From the NCBI RefSeq assembly GCF_026113935.1, contig NZ_JAPEUL010000004.1:186001-250000 (forward strand): a stretch of 64,000 nucleotides of DNA. Direction: 5' to 3'. The notes under the pieces are model-generated. The model worked only from the letters and a program-made list of their open reading frames with translations. It was not told the origin of the DNA and made no database searches. The DNA is from Marinomonas rhodophyticola (GTDB taxonomy: Bacteria; Pseudomonadota; Gammaproteobacteria; Pseudomonadales; Marinomonadaceae). The stretch's first letter is position 1, and each line of letters starts with the position of its first letter. The position numbers were made by a program, and so were the translations under genes. Shown here in pieces: positions 49,206 through 59,885 of this stretch.

Positions 49206-50505
49206 TCAGCGTTTTTGCTGACGTAAGTGGTGTAATCCAAGTAAGGCGGTCAATAATGCAAGGGCACCACCACAAGCAATTGCCCAACGAGCACCAAGCA
49301 AGTCGGCTGTGAAGCCAACTAATGGCCCACCAAGAGCAGAACCACCTACGGAAGTAGCCAGCAAAATGGCAATGACTCTGCCGCGTATGTGTTTTTGTGC
49401 TGAGAGTTGAATCAGACTGTGAACCGATGTTGTGAACAGTTGAGTGGTCATGCCTATCAAGCAGAGTGACGCAGCAAAGAGCCAAAAATTGGGTATTATC
49501 GAAGCAATCAGCGCTATGACACCAAACGCAATGGCTGCAAATGAAATAAAACGAATACTGGGTGTATCTCGATTGGCGGTAATTATGGCACCAAGAATAG
49601 AGCCTATGGCCATAATCGACATAAGAATACCGAACTGTTGTGCATTACCAGTAAACACATGCACTGTCATAGCGGTTAAGTAAACGGTGAAGTTAAGTCC
49701 GAACATGGCGAAGAAAAAACATAACTATCGCTATGGTCATATCTGGACGTTGGCGTATGTAATGAAAACCATCAAAAAACGTGGTTTTGTGTGTAGCATG
49801 ATGATTGTTAGGTATGGTGTTAGTGTGAGGGAGGCCTTCTGAAGAAGAGCTTGTTGGCTGTGCTTTGATCACATACATGATGACTAAAATTGGTATAAAT
49901 GACGCGGCATTGAGTGCGAATACCCAACCAGCTCCCATAATTAAAATCAGAAAACCCGCGATAGCTGGGCCAATCATGCGGGCACTGTTAAATGAAATAG
50001 AATTCAGTGATACGGCATTTTGCATGTCTTTGTCATCGACTAAATCGGCCACAAAGGCATGTCTTGCAGGTGTGTCAAAAGCGGTAAAACAACCCAGTAA
50101 AAAAGCAAAAATATACATATGCCACAATTCAAGGTGACCATTTAGAATCATAATGGCTTGAACGAGTGCCAACAAACCACGTAAGCTTTGTGTGGCAATC
50201 AGTAATTTACGACGGTCAAAATAATCCGCCGCCCATCCAATAAGCGGGAGGAAGAGAAATTGTGGCGCAAATTGCAATGCAACCACTATGCCGACGGCCG
50301 TGGCATTCCCATCAGAAAGCTGAGAAATCACGAGCCAATCTTGTGCGGTGCGTTGTAACCAGGTGCCAATGTTTGAGATGAACGCGCCGATGGCCCAAAG
50401 GCGGTATTGGGGGTTCTTTAGTGAGCGAAAGGTTTTGTGCAAGCTTGTCTCCGATGACACCGATTGTCGTGAAAGAATATTTTTTATAATGAAACGGTGT
50501 TTCAA
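49206..50505 (-). CDS. Major facilitator superfamily exporter (EntS/DHA3-like), interrupted by one frameshift
   Basis: Frames 50505-49716 and 49716-49206 join when one base is removed from the six-base A run at 49714-49719, giving about 433 residues. An N-terminal polar stretch is followed by R-S-L-K-N-P-Q-Y-R-L-W and I-G-T-W-L-Q-R-T-A-Q-D-W-L-V. This start pattern is common to the DHA3/EntS group, as are A-D-Y-F-D-R-R-K and D-T-P-A-R-H-A-F in loops. About 12 hydrophobic segments are present. Members export siderophores or drugs. Substrate unknown. Confidence 0.87.
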
Positions 50506-50609
50506 AATTATAGCATGTTGTTCTTCTAAAGAAATGCGTGCTTAGAAATCAGTACAAAAAATAATGTTAACAGCGCACATTGTTAATCTGTTGTCGAAAG
50601 GTGGGTGTT

Positions 50610-50984
50610 GTGAAAAAATCGGATAAAAAAATAGAAAATGCCATTCGTGATGCGTTAACGAGGGTATGTGAAGCGGCATTGGAATCGGTTGATGGGTTTG
50701 TTTGGCTAACGCATTTAGTGAATTACAATGCGTTTCCTAATTCATTAAAAATCGTTTGTATCTTTGAAACCGACGATGTTTTGTCGAGTGCCATTCATGC
50801 TAAGCAAGATAACTACCTTTGTCAGCTTATCCACCAAGAGCTAAGCGATGTCGGCATTGCCATCAAACTCAGCCAGCTTCGTCAGCAGGTGAGTTTTGAT
50901 AGCGAAGAGGCTTGTGAGCGTTCTCATAATGGAAAATGGCATGAACGACTGGCTAAGTTGCAAAGAAGCGTGACGTTGCATTAG
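50610..50984 (+). CDS. Conserved hypothetical protein
   Basis: 124 residues. GTG at 50610 is preferred since AAGGTG lies about 8 nt upstream and conservation-like sequence begins V-K-K-S-D-K-K-I-E-N-A-I-R. The body includes F-V-W-L-T-H-L-V-N-Y and L-K-I-V-C-I-F-E-T. It recalls small gammaproteobacterial proteins sometimes labelled Fis family, but no helix-turn-helix is evident, so I assign no function. It is divergent from the MFS gene. Confidence 0.72.
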   Translation: MKKSDKKIENAIRDALTRVCEAALESVDGFVWLTHLVNYNAFPNSLKIVCIFETDDVLSSAIHAKQDNYLCQLIHQELSDVGIAIKLSQLRQQVSFDSEEACERSHNGKWHERLAKLQRSVTLH

Positions 50985-51009
50985 TTTAATACATAAGTCG
51001 AGCAGCTAT

Positions 51010-52885
51010 TTAGTCGTCGGTTTGCTGTTGAATGTCTTGCATGGCTTTTTGTAGCTGCGGGTTCTTTTCTTCAAGGTATTTTTTAAGCCGAGCAATAAAA
51101 ACTTTATTTTCATGGGCCGGTACGCCGATTTGATGAGCGTCGGCCACTTCTACCATGGACACTTTATCGTGTTGGTTGAATATGTTAATCATTTGTTCCG
51201 CTTTCTTATGGGAAATGCCCAGTGCTTCAAATGCAGATCTTCCCATACGCAAACTGCTGTCGTAATTTTCTCGAATGATGTCTCTACAACCAGAAGCCCA
51301 TAAATCGTAAACGTGATTATTGTCAAAGGCTCTGGCAATGATATGTAGATCCGGGTAGGTTGCTTTAATGTATTTGACGAGTTTGGTGACTTGTTCGGCA
51401 TCATCAATGGTAATAATGAACAATGACGCCTCGCTTATACCTGCCGCTTCCAATAAATCGGGTCGAGTGGCATCACCGAAGTAGTTTTTTACACCAAAAT
51501 TTTGCAATGCGCGTAGGCGTTTCACGCTGAAATCAATCACGGTCGAGTGATAACCTGCCAATCGTAAAAGGTTGTCTATGGTGCTGCCCATTCGTCCAGA
51601 GATCCGCGATAATGATTTTATTATCATCGGGCATATCGTCCTGTGTCCCCACCGTTTGGTCTGTGGCATAACGAGGAGCAATAACACGATCATACAGAAT
51701 GAATAGCATAGGGGTAAGCAGCATAGATAACGCGACCACCAGCAGCAAAATATCGGCTACTTCTTGCGAAATTACAGCGTTGCTAACAGTAAAAGACAAT
51801 AAAACAAAACCAAATTCCCCCGCCTGAGCAAGACCTAGAGCAAACAGCCATTTGTTTGAACCACGAATACTGAAAATACGACCCAATATAAACAGCGTAG
51901 TGGCTTTCACCATGATCAATCCAAGCGTCAGGCCAAGGATGGATGGAAAGTGGCTGAACAATAGTGAAAAGTTAATGCCTGCGCCTACAGTCATAAAGAA
52001 CAGTCCTAGTAACAATCCTTTAAATGGCGCTATGTCACTTTCTAATTCATGTCGATAAGGCGAGTTAGCTAGCACCACGCCAGCGAGGAAGGTACCAAGA
52101 GCTGGAGACAGTCCAACCAAAGACATCAGCAAGGTGGTGCCGATAACAAACATTAATGCCGCTGCAATAAAGAGTTCGCGCAGTTGCGCTACAGCAATAA
52201 AACGGAAAATAGGCGTCACTAAAAAACGGCCACTTAATATGACAACGGCAATGGCACCAATGGTCACTAGTGCGGTTTGCCACGCCTCCAGTCCTGCGAC
52301 CAGAGAGACTGAGTCTGAATGATTACCCGCCTGTGCCACATCGGAAGAATGACTAAGGGCTGTGATTAATTCCGGTGTGGCAAGCAACGGAATAAAAGCC
52401 AGCATGGGAATGACGACAATGTCTTGTGCTAACAGCACTGCGAAAGAGGATTGCCCTCCATCCGACTTCATTAAACCTTTTTCGGTTAGGGTTTGAATCA
52501 CAATGGCCGTTGACGAAAGGGCGAGTATCAAACCAATGGCAAGGCTGGTGCGCCATTCTTGCTCTAACAGCATTCCGGCCGCCATGATAAGAAGGGCGGT
52601 CAGCACAACTTGTCCGCCACCTAAGCCAAACAATTTGGACTTTAATGCCCACAGTTTTTTAGGGTTTAATTCAAGCCCGACCAAAAACAGCATTAAGACA
52701 ACACCTAATTCGGCGAAGTGCTGAATGGATACAATGTTAACGTCGAATAGACTCAGTAATGGGCTGATAATAATGCCGGCTAGTAGATAACCTAGCACCG
52801 AGCCTAATCCTAAGCGTGATGCAATGGGAACCGAAATGACCCCAGCTACTAGAAAAACAAAGGTTAACAGCAGCGCATCGGTCAT
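51010..52885 (-). CDS. Kef-type monovalent cation:proton antiporter (CPA2) with RCK domain, interrupted by one frameshift
   Basis: Frames 52885-51602 and 51602-51010 join with one base removed near 51602, giving about 625 residues, similar to KefB/KefC. The first 380 residues hold about 12 membrane segments with A-I-V-I-Q-T-L-T-E-K-G near residue 128 and A-Q-D-I-V-V-I-P-M near residue 152. Near residue 425 the Rossmann strand I-I-I-A starts the RCK_N domain (G-R-M-G-S-T-I-D-N, T-I-D-D-A-E-Q), which binds NAD(H) and, in Kef proteins, glutathione. It exchanges potassium for protons under electrophile stress. Whether it is KefB, KefC or a relative is not resolved. Confidence 0.88.
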
Positions 52886-52945
52886 CTCATAGGTTCCTTA
52901 TAAGGTGAAAAGAAAGTGTGTTATCAAGTTGTCTTTTTCATTGGC

Positions 52946-53476
52946 CTAAGGCATATCGCAGACGGCTTGTGCAAAGCGGTCAACACTCTGCCAATCAGTA
53001 AATTCCATATTGGTTTTTGGGTCGGTAGGGCCTTTGGTCATCCACATAATAAAGCGAATCATATTTCGATCGATAAAACCGTATTTGGGGTAATTAAGTT
53101 TCCCCGCAAAGACGCCTTTTAACGCTGGCTGCCAATGAAGCTGGTCGAGAAATTTGATGATATAGGGGTTGGTATCTGGCTGGCATTTCTCTGGTTTTCT
53201 GGCGACAAGGTTAACGGTATAAAATGCACTGGATTTGCTTTCAAGTTGGTTCTTATGCTGGCTAATAAAATCGGCAACGATCTTTTGATGCTTGCCGTAA
53301 CGAATGCTGGCACCAATGACAATCTTGTCATGATTGGCAAGCGTCTGTGCGGTCGCTTCTTCCACAGCAAGCAGAGAAACGGCATTGCCTTGGCTTTCGA
53401 GAAAGGCTTGTATTTTTAGGCTGATCTTTTTTGTGTGACCGTCTGTGGTGGAATAAATCAGTAAAATATTAGACAT
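52946..53476 (-). CDS. hemG: Menaquinone-dependent protoporphyrinogen IX dehydrogenase HemG
   Basis: 176 residues, HemG length. A flavodoxin fold with the FMN phosphate loop I-Y-S-T-T-D-G-H-T-K-K near residue 7, G-A-S-I-R-Y-G-K-H near residue 54, and A-F-Y-T-V-N-L-V-A-R-K near residue 84. The HemG-specific C-terminal long insert has I-M-W-M-T-K-G-P-T-D near residue 141. It oxidises protoporphyrinogen IX to protoporphyrin IX in heme synthesis, passing electrons to quinones. Confidence 0.93.
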   Translation of the reverse strand: MSNILLIYSTTDGHTKKISLKIQAFLESQGNAVSLLAVEEATAQTLANHDKIVIGASIRYGKHQKIVADFISQHKNQLESKSSAFYTVNLVARKPEKCQPDTNPYIIKFLDQLHWQPALKGVFAGKLNYPKYGFIDRNMIRFIMWMTKGPTDPKTNMEFTDWQSVDRFAQAVCDMP

Positions 53477-53593
53477 GGTGATTCAGAAAAGCTGCCTCAG
53501 TTGGTTTGGCTTAGTATAGTGAATAGTGAGTGCGTTGTTATAAACACTCAAGAGCGTGCTGTAAAGGGTGCGAACTTTTTATTCAAAGGTGTA

Positions 53594-53626
53594 TAAAAAA
53601 AGCGGCTCATATTGAATGGCCGCTTT
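53594..53626 (-). terminator. Intrinsic terminator of rsgA
   Basis: An 8-bp stem (53599-53606 with 53619-53626) is followed by a seven-base T-run on the minus strand, about 20 bp after the rsgA stop. Confidence 0.82.
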
Positions 53627-53645
53627 CTGCTTTACAAATCGTACT

Positions 53646-54623
53646 TTATTCCGCAGAGCTGTGTTTTCGAGCGCGTATGTCAGATTGTGCGCTGCGATAG
53701 AACTTTTCCTGAGGCTTTGATTTGGTTACTTGATCATCGTCGCTGTCTTCATTGCGCAACAGTAAAAAGTCCGCAACGCGGTGGGCGTCCAGACGGTTGG
53801 CTTTAACGGCGGCTTTAATGGCACAGCCTGGCTCACCTTCGTGTTGACAGTCACTGAATCGACATTGCTTTTCAAGCGCAATAATATCGGCGAAATTGGC
53901 AATCGCACTGCTATCGAACTGCGCAAGTTGTAGTTCGCGCATGCCCTTGGTATCAAGTAAAATGGCACCAGATGGCATGATTTTTAGCGCACCTGATTGG
54001 CCGATATTTCTTTGTGTCTTACCGCTTTCAGAGGTTTGCATCAAAGTATTAATCAAGGCCGATTTTCCAGAGCCTGCCGCTCCAAGTAGGGCAATGGTTT
54101 TGCCTTTTTTAAGGAAAGGCGACAAACAGCGTAGGCTGTTCGCATCGAGAGCGTTAACGGTTTCAACGATCAGCAAGGGATCCAATTTTTCGACCTGAGC
54201 GCGTTTTTCTGCTGTATCTTCACAAATATCGGATTTTGTGAGTACGACAACCGCATCCGCTTGGGCCTCATGGGTGATTTCCAAATAGCGTTTAATCAGC
54301 GCTAGATTGAAATCTTGATTCAGTGCGCAAATTAAAAACACAGTATCTATATTTGAGGCAATGCCTTCGAATATAGAGCTTGGTTCCAACAGGCGTAAGA
54401 AATGATGTTCTGTATCAGTGACTATCCAGTCTCCCACCGTCATATTGGGCATATCTGGATGGCTCTCCAAAGTGAATAAGCCAAACTCACTAACAATCTC
54501 GTATTGACTGCCTTGTTGAGAACAGATGCGTGCAATACGATTTGATTCTAAATCATCCAATGATAACTGTTGTTGAAAATAAGCTTGCCAGCCTAACTCC
54601 AATAAAGTAAACGTGGAATCCAT
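53646..54623 (-). CDS. rsgA: Ribosome small subunit-dependent GTPase A
   Basis: 325 residues from the ATG at 54623 (M-D-S-T-F-T-L-L-E), where RsgA-like sequence begins; an upstream ATG adds 18 unlike residues. An N-terminal OB fold is followed by a circularly permuted GTPase: the G4 motif L-T-K-S-D comes before the P-loop G-A-A-G-S-G-K-S near residue 180. The C-terminal zinc region has C-R-F-S-D-C-x-H-x(5)-C near residue 272. It helps late maturation of the 30S subunit. The sequence is divergent from E. coli RsgA (YjeQ), so this may be a second, YloQ-type paralogue. Confidence 0.88.
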   Translation of the reverse strand: MDSTFTLLELGWQAYFQQQLSLDDLESNRIARICSQQGSQYEIVSEFGLFTLESHPDMPNMTVGDWIVTDTEHHFLRLLEPSSIFEGIASNIDTVFLICALNQDFNLALIKRYLEITHEAQADAVVVLTKSDICEDTAEKRAQVEKLDPLLIVETVNALDANSLRCLSPFLKKGKTIALLGAAGSGKSALINTLMQTSESGKTQRNIGQSGALKIMPSGAILLDTKGMRELQLAQFDSSAIANFADIIALEKQCRFSDCQHEGEPGCAIKAAVKANRLDAHRVADFLLLRNEDSDDDQVTKSKPQEKFYRSAQSDIRARKHSSAE

Positions 54624-54750
54624 TAATATTACCCCAAGCGAAATACGCCATCGTAAATAAGAAGCAATGTGCTTCAATTAGTACAACCGAACATAAATGC
54701 ATTTTATGTTCTAGCCAGAAAATCACACTAACGTGTTATGAACCATTTAT

Positions 54751-54783
54751 ACACTGTGCTAATTTATGAGATTAGCACAGTGT
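54751..54783. repeat. 13-bp perfect inverted repeat between rsgA and aguA
   Basis: Arms 54751-54763 and 54771-54783 surround a 7-nt loop. It lies about 130 bp after the aguA stop and before rsgA. It may be a terminator of aguA or part of the rsgA leader. No T-run follows. Confidence 0.45.
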
Positions 54784-54913
54784 GAGAGCTCTACAAACAG
54801 AAATATCATTGTCATGAAAAAGCATTATGCTGATTGTTTTTATGTGGGAATATCCTCATAAAATCGATAACAAAATATTACTTTCTAAAACCGTTTCAGT
54901 ACGCAATAAATCA

Positions 54914-56014
54914 TTATACGGATTGCTTTTTAGGTACTTGTTGGGTAATGCAGTGAATATTTCCACCACCAAGTAATATGTTTCTCGCTGGTACGCCGAT
55001 CACTTGATGGTTTGGAAACGCACTCTGTAGAATCTGTTTGGCCTGCTCATCTGTCTTTTCATCAAGCAACGGAAACACAATGCCACTGTTACAAATTAAA
55101 AAGTTTGCATAAGAGGCGGCGAGGCGCTCTCCGACTTGGCGGTTCATGTAAGGGCTTTCAGTAAGATTTTTCGCTTCATCTGCTGAGACAAAAAGCGGGC
55201 CAGGCATAGGCAGTTTGATAATTTCTAAATGTCGTCCTTTTGCATCGCGCGTTTGGCTCAGGACGTTGAACGCGGCTTTGCTAATAGCGTATTGCGGATC
55301 ATTTGGGTCTTCGCAATCGGTAAGAGCAATGACGCCAGGGCGTATGACGTGCATGATATTATCCACATGCCCATTGGTTTCATCATTATACAACCCATCT
55401 TTTAACCAAATGATCTTATCCACATTTAAATATACTTTTAGCAAGTCTTCGATATCGGCTTTGCTTAGATGTGGATTACGACTTGGATGAAGCAAACATT
55501 CTTCTGTGGTGTATAGCGTGCCTTCGCCATCCACGTGAATAGAACCACCTTCTAAAATGAAAGGTGCGTGATAAACATGATCGCCTGTAATCGCCGCCAT
55601 TTTTTCTGCCACAGCGTTGTCTTGTTCCCAAGAATCATACAAGCCGTCTAATTCGCCTCCCCACGCGTTAAATTGCCAGCTGTTCGCGCGCCGCTCGCCC
55701 AGATTGTTCACAACATAGGTTGCACCAATGTCACGCATCCAGCAGTCATCGTAAGGAATCTCAATTAGCTTGATATGCTCAGGTAACGCTGAACGTGCTT
55801 GTTCAAAGTGAGTCTTATCGACAATAAAAGTCACTGGTGTGAATTGGGCAATAGCGTTAGCAACAGCAACAAACTCCTGTTGAGCATACTTGCCTTGTTC
55901 CCGCCAATTATCTTCGCGAGTAGGCCAAGCCATCCAGACTTGTTCTTGTGGCTCATGTTCTGCAGGCATGCGAAAGCCATCAAGTTTTGGCGTGGTATAC
56001 AGTTTGGTGTTCAT
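54914..56014 (-). CDS. aguA: Agmatine deiminase
   Basis: 366 residues, family length. Typical signs are the start G-F-R-M-P-A-E-H-E-P-Q near residue 13, D-D-C-W-M-R-D near residue 88, F-N-A-W-G-G near residue 115, D-E-T-N-G-H-V-D-N near residue 215, and the catalytic cysteine in G-G-G-N-I-H-C-I-T near the C-terminus. It converts agmatine to N-carbamoylputrescine on the way to putrescine. The partner aguB is not in the adjacent sequence. Confidence 0.96.
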   Translation of the reverse strand: MNTKLYTTPKLDGFRMPAEHEPQEQVWMAWPTREDNWREQGKYAQQEFVAVANAIAQFTPVTFIVDKTHFEQARSALPEHIKLIEIPYDDCWMRDIGATYVVNNLGERRANSWQFNAWGGELDGLYDSWEQDNAVAEKMAAITGDHVYHAPFILEGGSIHVDGEGTLYTTEECLLHPSRNPHLSKADIEDLLKVYLNVDKIIWLKDGLYNDETNGHVDNIMHVIRPGVIALTDCEDPNDPQYAISKAAFNVLSQTRDAKGRHLEIIKLPMPGPLFVSADEAKNLTESPYMNRQVGERLAASYANFLICNSGIVFPLLDEKTDEQAKQILQSAFPNHQVIGVPARNILLGGGNIHCITQQVPKKQSV

Positions 56015-56478
56015 AAGCTGTCCTTAATCGTGCTTTGTATCAAGCAAGGGCGTTGTGCCAATTCAATAAGAGATGCGCCAATTCTATGGCAGATGAGCAA
56101 ACATTCAAGGGGATTTTTGTCTATTTCAATATAAGGCTTGTGCTCGGCGTAGTATGGCTATGTGAGAGAATCGCCACATTGTTTGCGTCTTTACAATTCC
56201 TCGACGGAAATTGTTACCGAGATATTTTGTAAAAACTACTTGATAGCAGTAAAAAAATAAAAAAAGACCATGGCTATTTTTTATTAAAATTATTAATAAT
56301 CAATGGTTTATGTGTTTTTTTGAAAGTTGGCACGGGCTTCGCAATAGCTTAATGGAAATCAATCACCAAGCGCAGAAATGTGTTTCTATGTTGGTGTTAT
56401 TGAGTTGATTATTTGGAAGCATGGTCATCAGACTTTTATTGCTTCTTGTATTTTAAAGACTAAATGGAGGTTACCATT
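56015..56478. other. Intergenic region upstream of the repeat lipoprotein
   Basis: This 464-bp gap between the divergent aguA and lipoprotein genes is AT-rich, especially 56230-56330. It should hold the promoters of both. No open frame of convincing coding character and no RNA gene were recognised. Confidence 0.5.
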
Positions 56479-56784
56479 ATGAATATGAAACGCACTCTAC
56501 TAAACACGGCCCTAGTTCTTGTTACAGCCGCGACGTTAGCTGCATGTGGTCAAGATGCTGAAGAAAACAAAGTAGAAGATGCTATGTCCAATACTGGTGA
56601 TGCGATTGAGCAAACCATGGATGATGCTGGTGATGCTTTGAATAACGCTGGCAACGCAATCGAAGACGCTGCAACTGATGCGGGCAACACTGTTGAAGAC
56701 ACTATGACGGATACAGGCAACGCGATTGAAGACGCGTGTGAAGAAGCAAAAGAAGGTGTCGAAGCGAAAGACACTGATTGCTAA
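56479..56784 (+). CDS. Small lipoprotein with acidic heptad-like repeats
   Basis: 101 residues from the ATG at 56479, with GGAGG at 56466-56470. The signal ends in lipobox L-A-A-C (about Cys23). The mature part repeats a unit of about 11-14 residues of the kind D-A-G-D-A-L-N-N-A-G-N-A-I-E-D-A, in which Gly, Asn and Ala alternate with acidic residues. It should form an extended amphipathic helix. It resembles short surface or entericidin-like lipoproteins, perhaps with a stress role. A strong terminator follows, so it is a single-gene unit. Confidence 0.75.
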   Translation: MNMKRTLLNTALVLVTAATLAACGQDAEENKVEDAMSNTGDAIEQTMDDAGDALNNAGNAIEDAATDAGNTVEDTMTDTGNAIEDACEEAKEGVEAKDTDC

Positions 56785-56793
56785 GTAGAACAG

Positions 56794-56822
56794 AAAAAAG
56801 GCCGATATTATCGGCCTTTTTT
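56794..56822 (+). terminator. Intrinsic terminator of the repeat lipoprotein gene
   Basis: A perfect 13-bp stem including A-run and T-run (56794-56806 with 56810-56822) lies 10 bp after the stop. It can work in both directions. Confidence 0.9.
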
Positions 56823-56899
56823 CTAGGTGTTTTGTGAATGCTTTGGTTTTGTAAGGAGTATTTTGATGGAGGCGATGGCGCAGCACACAGCATGGTTTC

Positions 56900-58250
56900 T
56901 CACAACAAGTCGACGTGTTCATATTTGTCGAGTTTGTTGTAAAGCGTTTTAATGCTAATGCCAAGTTGGTTTGCGGTATCGGTTTTATTGCCATCGTTCT
57001 TTTTTAATGTTTTGAGTATGGCGATTTTTTCCATATCGTCTAAGCGCATACCGGTAGGAACGCCATAGGTTTCGTCGTGTTTTGCCTGATCATTGAAATC
57101 ATGGGTAATGAGATGTTCGGGATGAATGATATCGTCAGCCAGTATGTAGGCGCGTTCAATCGCATGTTTTAGTTCTCTGACATTGCCTGGCCAAGTGTAT
57201 CGGCCTATTTTTTCTAGGCTTTGAGATGAAAGCTGTTTGCGTTGGCCATCTTGAGTGTTGCGGTAAGCTAAAAAATGTTGCGCAAGCCCACAGGCATCTC
57301 CTTCTCTGTCTCTTAGTCTGGGAGCCATGATAGGGAACTGCGCCAAACGGAAGTACAGGTCTTCACGAAAGATTTCGTCGCGAATGGCGTCTTTTGGTGT
57401 GCGGTTGGTGGCTGAAATAATTCGAACATTGGCCATTTTGACTTGTTGAGCGCCGACGGGTTTGTATTCGCCACTTTCGAGTACTCTTAGCAGTTTGACT
57501 TGTTGTTCGTAAGGCATTTCGGTGACTTCATCTAGAAATAAAGTACCGCCTTCAGCTTGTTCGAAAACGCCTTGATGGTCTTTATGGGCGCCAGTAAAGG
57601 CGCCTTTAACATGACCAAATAATTCGCTATCAATGAGACTCAGGGCTTAGTGCTCCGCAGTTGATGGCAACAAAAGGACCTTCGGCTCGTTGACTAAAAA
57701 CATGCAGCGTATTGGCAATGAGTTCTTTGCCTGTACCACTTTCGCCGACGATAAATACGTTGGCTTTGGTGGCAGCGACTTTACGAATGGTTCGATAGAG
57801 TGAATGCATGGCCGTAGAAGAGCCGACTAACAAACCGAATTGGTCTAGATAACTGGCTTGTGTGCAGATGTTCTCATGGGAACGATTGGTATCACAAAAG
57901 ACTTCCTCTAACGAAGATTGAATCAGCTTAATATTGAAAGGAGCGCGATAATGAAAACCAGCGCCTTTACGCATAAGACAATCTAGTATTGGATCGGGCG
58001 TTCCACGACTGAAGAACAAAAACTCGGTTTTGTAGAGTATCGGGCTATCGACTAATGCTTTTAGAGCAATGTCATGCAGCGAATTGACTTCGATAAGCGC
58101 CACATCACATTGAGCATTAGTGAGCTGATCGAGCCAGTTTTCACCCTGATGGCTAATGTTAAGCTCATATTGGCGAACGCTCTGTAGCGAAAGTAGGTTT
58201 GAAGCTAATAATGGATCTTGAACATGCATAAATAGCTTTGGGGAAGACAT
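56900..58250 (-). CDS. Sigma-54-dependent transcriptional activator, interrupted by one frameshift
   Basis: Frames 58250-57640 and 57640-56900 join with one base removed near 57640, giving [13 protein letters not shown]. The total is about 450 residues. Residues 1-120 are a degenerate receiver-like domain without a clear phospho-acceptor. The AAA+ domain has Walker A G-E-S-G-T-G-K-E, the sigma-54 contact loop G-A-F-T-G-A and Walker B G-T-L-F-L-D-E. The C-terminus is a Fis-type helix-turn-helix ([13 protein letters not shown]). It resembles VpsR-like regulators that respond to ligands rather than phosphorylation. Targets unknown. Confidence 0.89.
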
Positions 58251-58405
58251 TATTATTTACCTGAATAGACCTTAAAAAATTTATGTGGCAATACAATCAT
58301 AGGGCAGAGGCTCGCGATAGCGTTCCCTATGAAACTTTGCAGTAAACACGACCTTAATCATCCTTATTTGCACAAAGTTCACCCTTTTTTGAAAGGAAAC
58401 AGAGA

Positions 58406-58876
58406 ATGCTTGATGCCCCGTTTTTTCCAAAAGAGCCGAACCAAAATGCGGATTTACGCATTTTGTGTGACATATTTTCTATGTGCTTTGATGGTTTTTT
58501 TGCCAATTCCGCGTTATGTGGTCGTGTCGGCAATACCTTGGATAAACATGTTTTTAAAAAAGTGTCTTCTTTGTATCGTCGCTTGGCCGAGCGCTTGTTG
58601 CTTAACGTTGGTTCTCTACCAGAAGACACAGGCACAATGAACCCTGAGCCTGGTTACGTAGCAACCGCTTATTTGTCAGCGCTCAATGCGCCCGATAGAT
58701 ATGCTCCTAGTCGGATTATGTTGGTGAATTGGCAAGTGATAAAACGTATTGGTAAGTTGGTGAGAAAGCTTGAAAATAAAGTATTCGCCAACACGATCGT
58801 CGACTATTTAGCCTATATACAGATCGTATTGGACAATGCAGAACACAGACGGAAAACGGCAAAGCTGATTGATTAG
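58406..58876 (+). CDS. Hypothetical protein
   Basis: 156 residues from an ATG with AAAGGAA upstream. It is cytoplasmic and mostly helical, starting M-L-D-A-P-F-F-P-K-E-P-N-Q and rich in Leu/Arg/Lys, with no membrane segment or recognised motif. It is divergent from the sigma-54 activator, which might control it. No function can be assigned. Confidence 0.6.
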   Translation: MLDAPFFPKEPNQNADLRILCDIFSMCFDGFFANSALCGRVGNTLDKHVFKKVSSLYRRLAERLLLNVGSLPEDTGTMNPEPGYVATAYLSALNAPDRYAPSRIMLVNWQVIKRIGKLVRKLENKVFANTIVDYLAYIQIVLDNAEHRRKTAKLID

Positions 58877-58935
58877 CAATCCCAGTGGTAACAAAGGCCT
58901 GAGGATTTCTATAATGTCTCTAGGCCCATTTTCAA

Positions 58936-59710
58936 TTATTTATTATCGACAATGCGATAATCTAACTTGCCAATAATCTTGCCAGTATTGTTGTGTGTGG
59001 AAACATCAAAGCTGGCACTATTTTTGGTTTTGTTAGGATTGATGATGGATATAACTTCACCATTAATAATGAGTTGATAGGTTTCAGAAAACGTCACTTG
59101 CAAATCTTCTGACATTGGACTTTCAAATAAAATGTTGTCTTTTAAGCGAATCACTCGGCTTTCACCGCGAACCCATTGTCCAACCAGTGGTTGTGCTTTG
59201 AATGTGGCGTTATCATGGGACACCGTCGCTTCAGATAAGAAGATTTGTATGGTGTCTCCACGTGCCATGGTTTTTTGGCGCTCATTAACGCGAGCATTCA
59301 GTGAGGCCAGCTCCGTGCTGGTTTTGCTGATGTAAGTTCGTAGTGCCTGAATCGCGGCATTAAGCTCTTTGGAGTTTAATTGCTCTATCGGGCGTAAGCT
59401 CGGTTGCTCAGTGGCTTCACCGACACGACTTTTGAGGCTCTGTATAATTTTTCGTTGCCACTTGCTTTTGAGCCTTAAGCTGTTCAACCAAAGTGTTCTT
59501 GGGCGCACTATCTGTTGCGCCATTGAGGTTAGGCTTCTTGTTGTCTTTGATTTGAGTATTATTAGCCAGTGCAGCGGCATCGGCGTTTGCTTTTTGTTCC
59601 TGAGGGATGCTCTTCTCAATTTTTTTAGGGGGTAAGTCTTGTAAAATTGGCATCGAGCAAGCGCTAATAACAAGCGTTGCAAGTAAAAGGCCAGTGCGAA
59701 ATATAGACAT
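58936..59710 (-). CDS. Lipoprotein with coiled-coil region, interrupted by one frameshift
   Basis: Frames 59710-59450 and 59450-58936 join with one A removed from the five-base run at 59448-59452, giving about 257 residues. The signal ends in lipobox I-S-A-C (about Cys18). A Lys/Gln/Ala-rich linker follows, then a coiled-coil stretch (L-N-S-K-E-L-N-A-A-I-Q-A-L and L-N-A-R-V-N-E-R-Q), and a beta-rich C-terminal domain with G-Q-W-V-R-G-E-S-R. No family is recognised. Location at the outer membrane or envelope is inferred. Confidence 0.65.
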
Positions 59711-59885
59711 TAAATAATCCTAGGATTAGAGACGAAAAATAAGCTACCAAGTATGCGGTATGGTGAATAGTATGTCGAGCTGAGAGCGAGAGTATTTAAG
59801 GCATGATGGTAAATACAACGGCTTAAAAGAATACTCTCAGTCTCTGAACTCTTTCAATAAAAGAACTTGGTGTGCGTTTTCAGCT

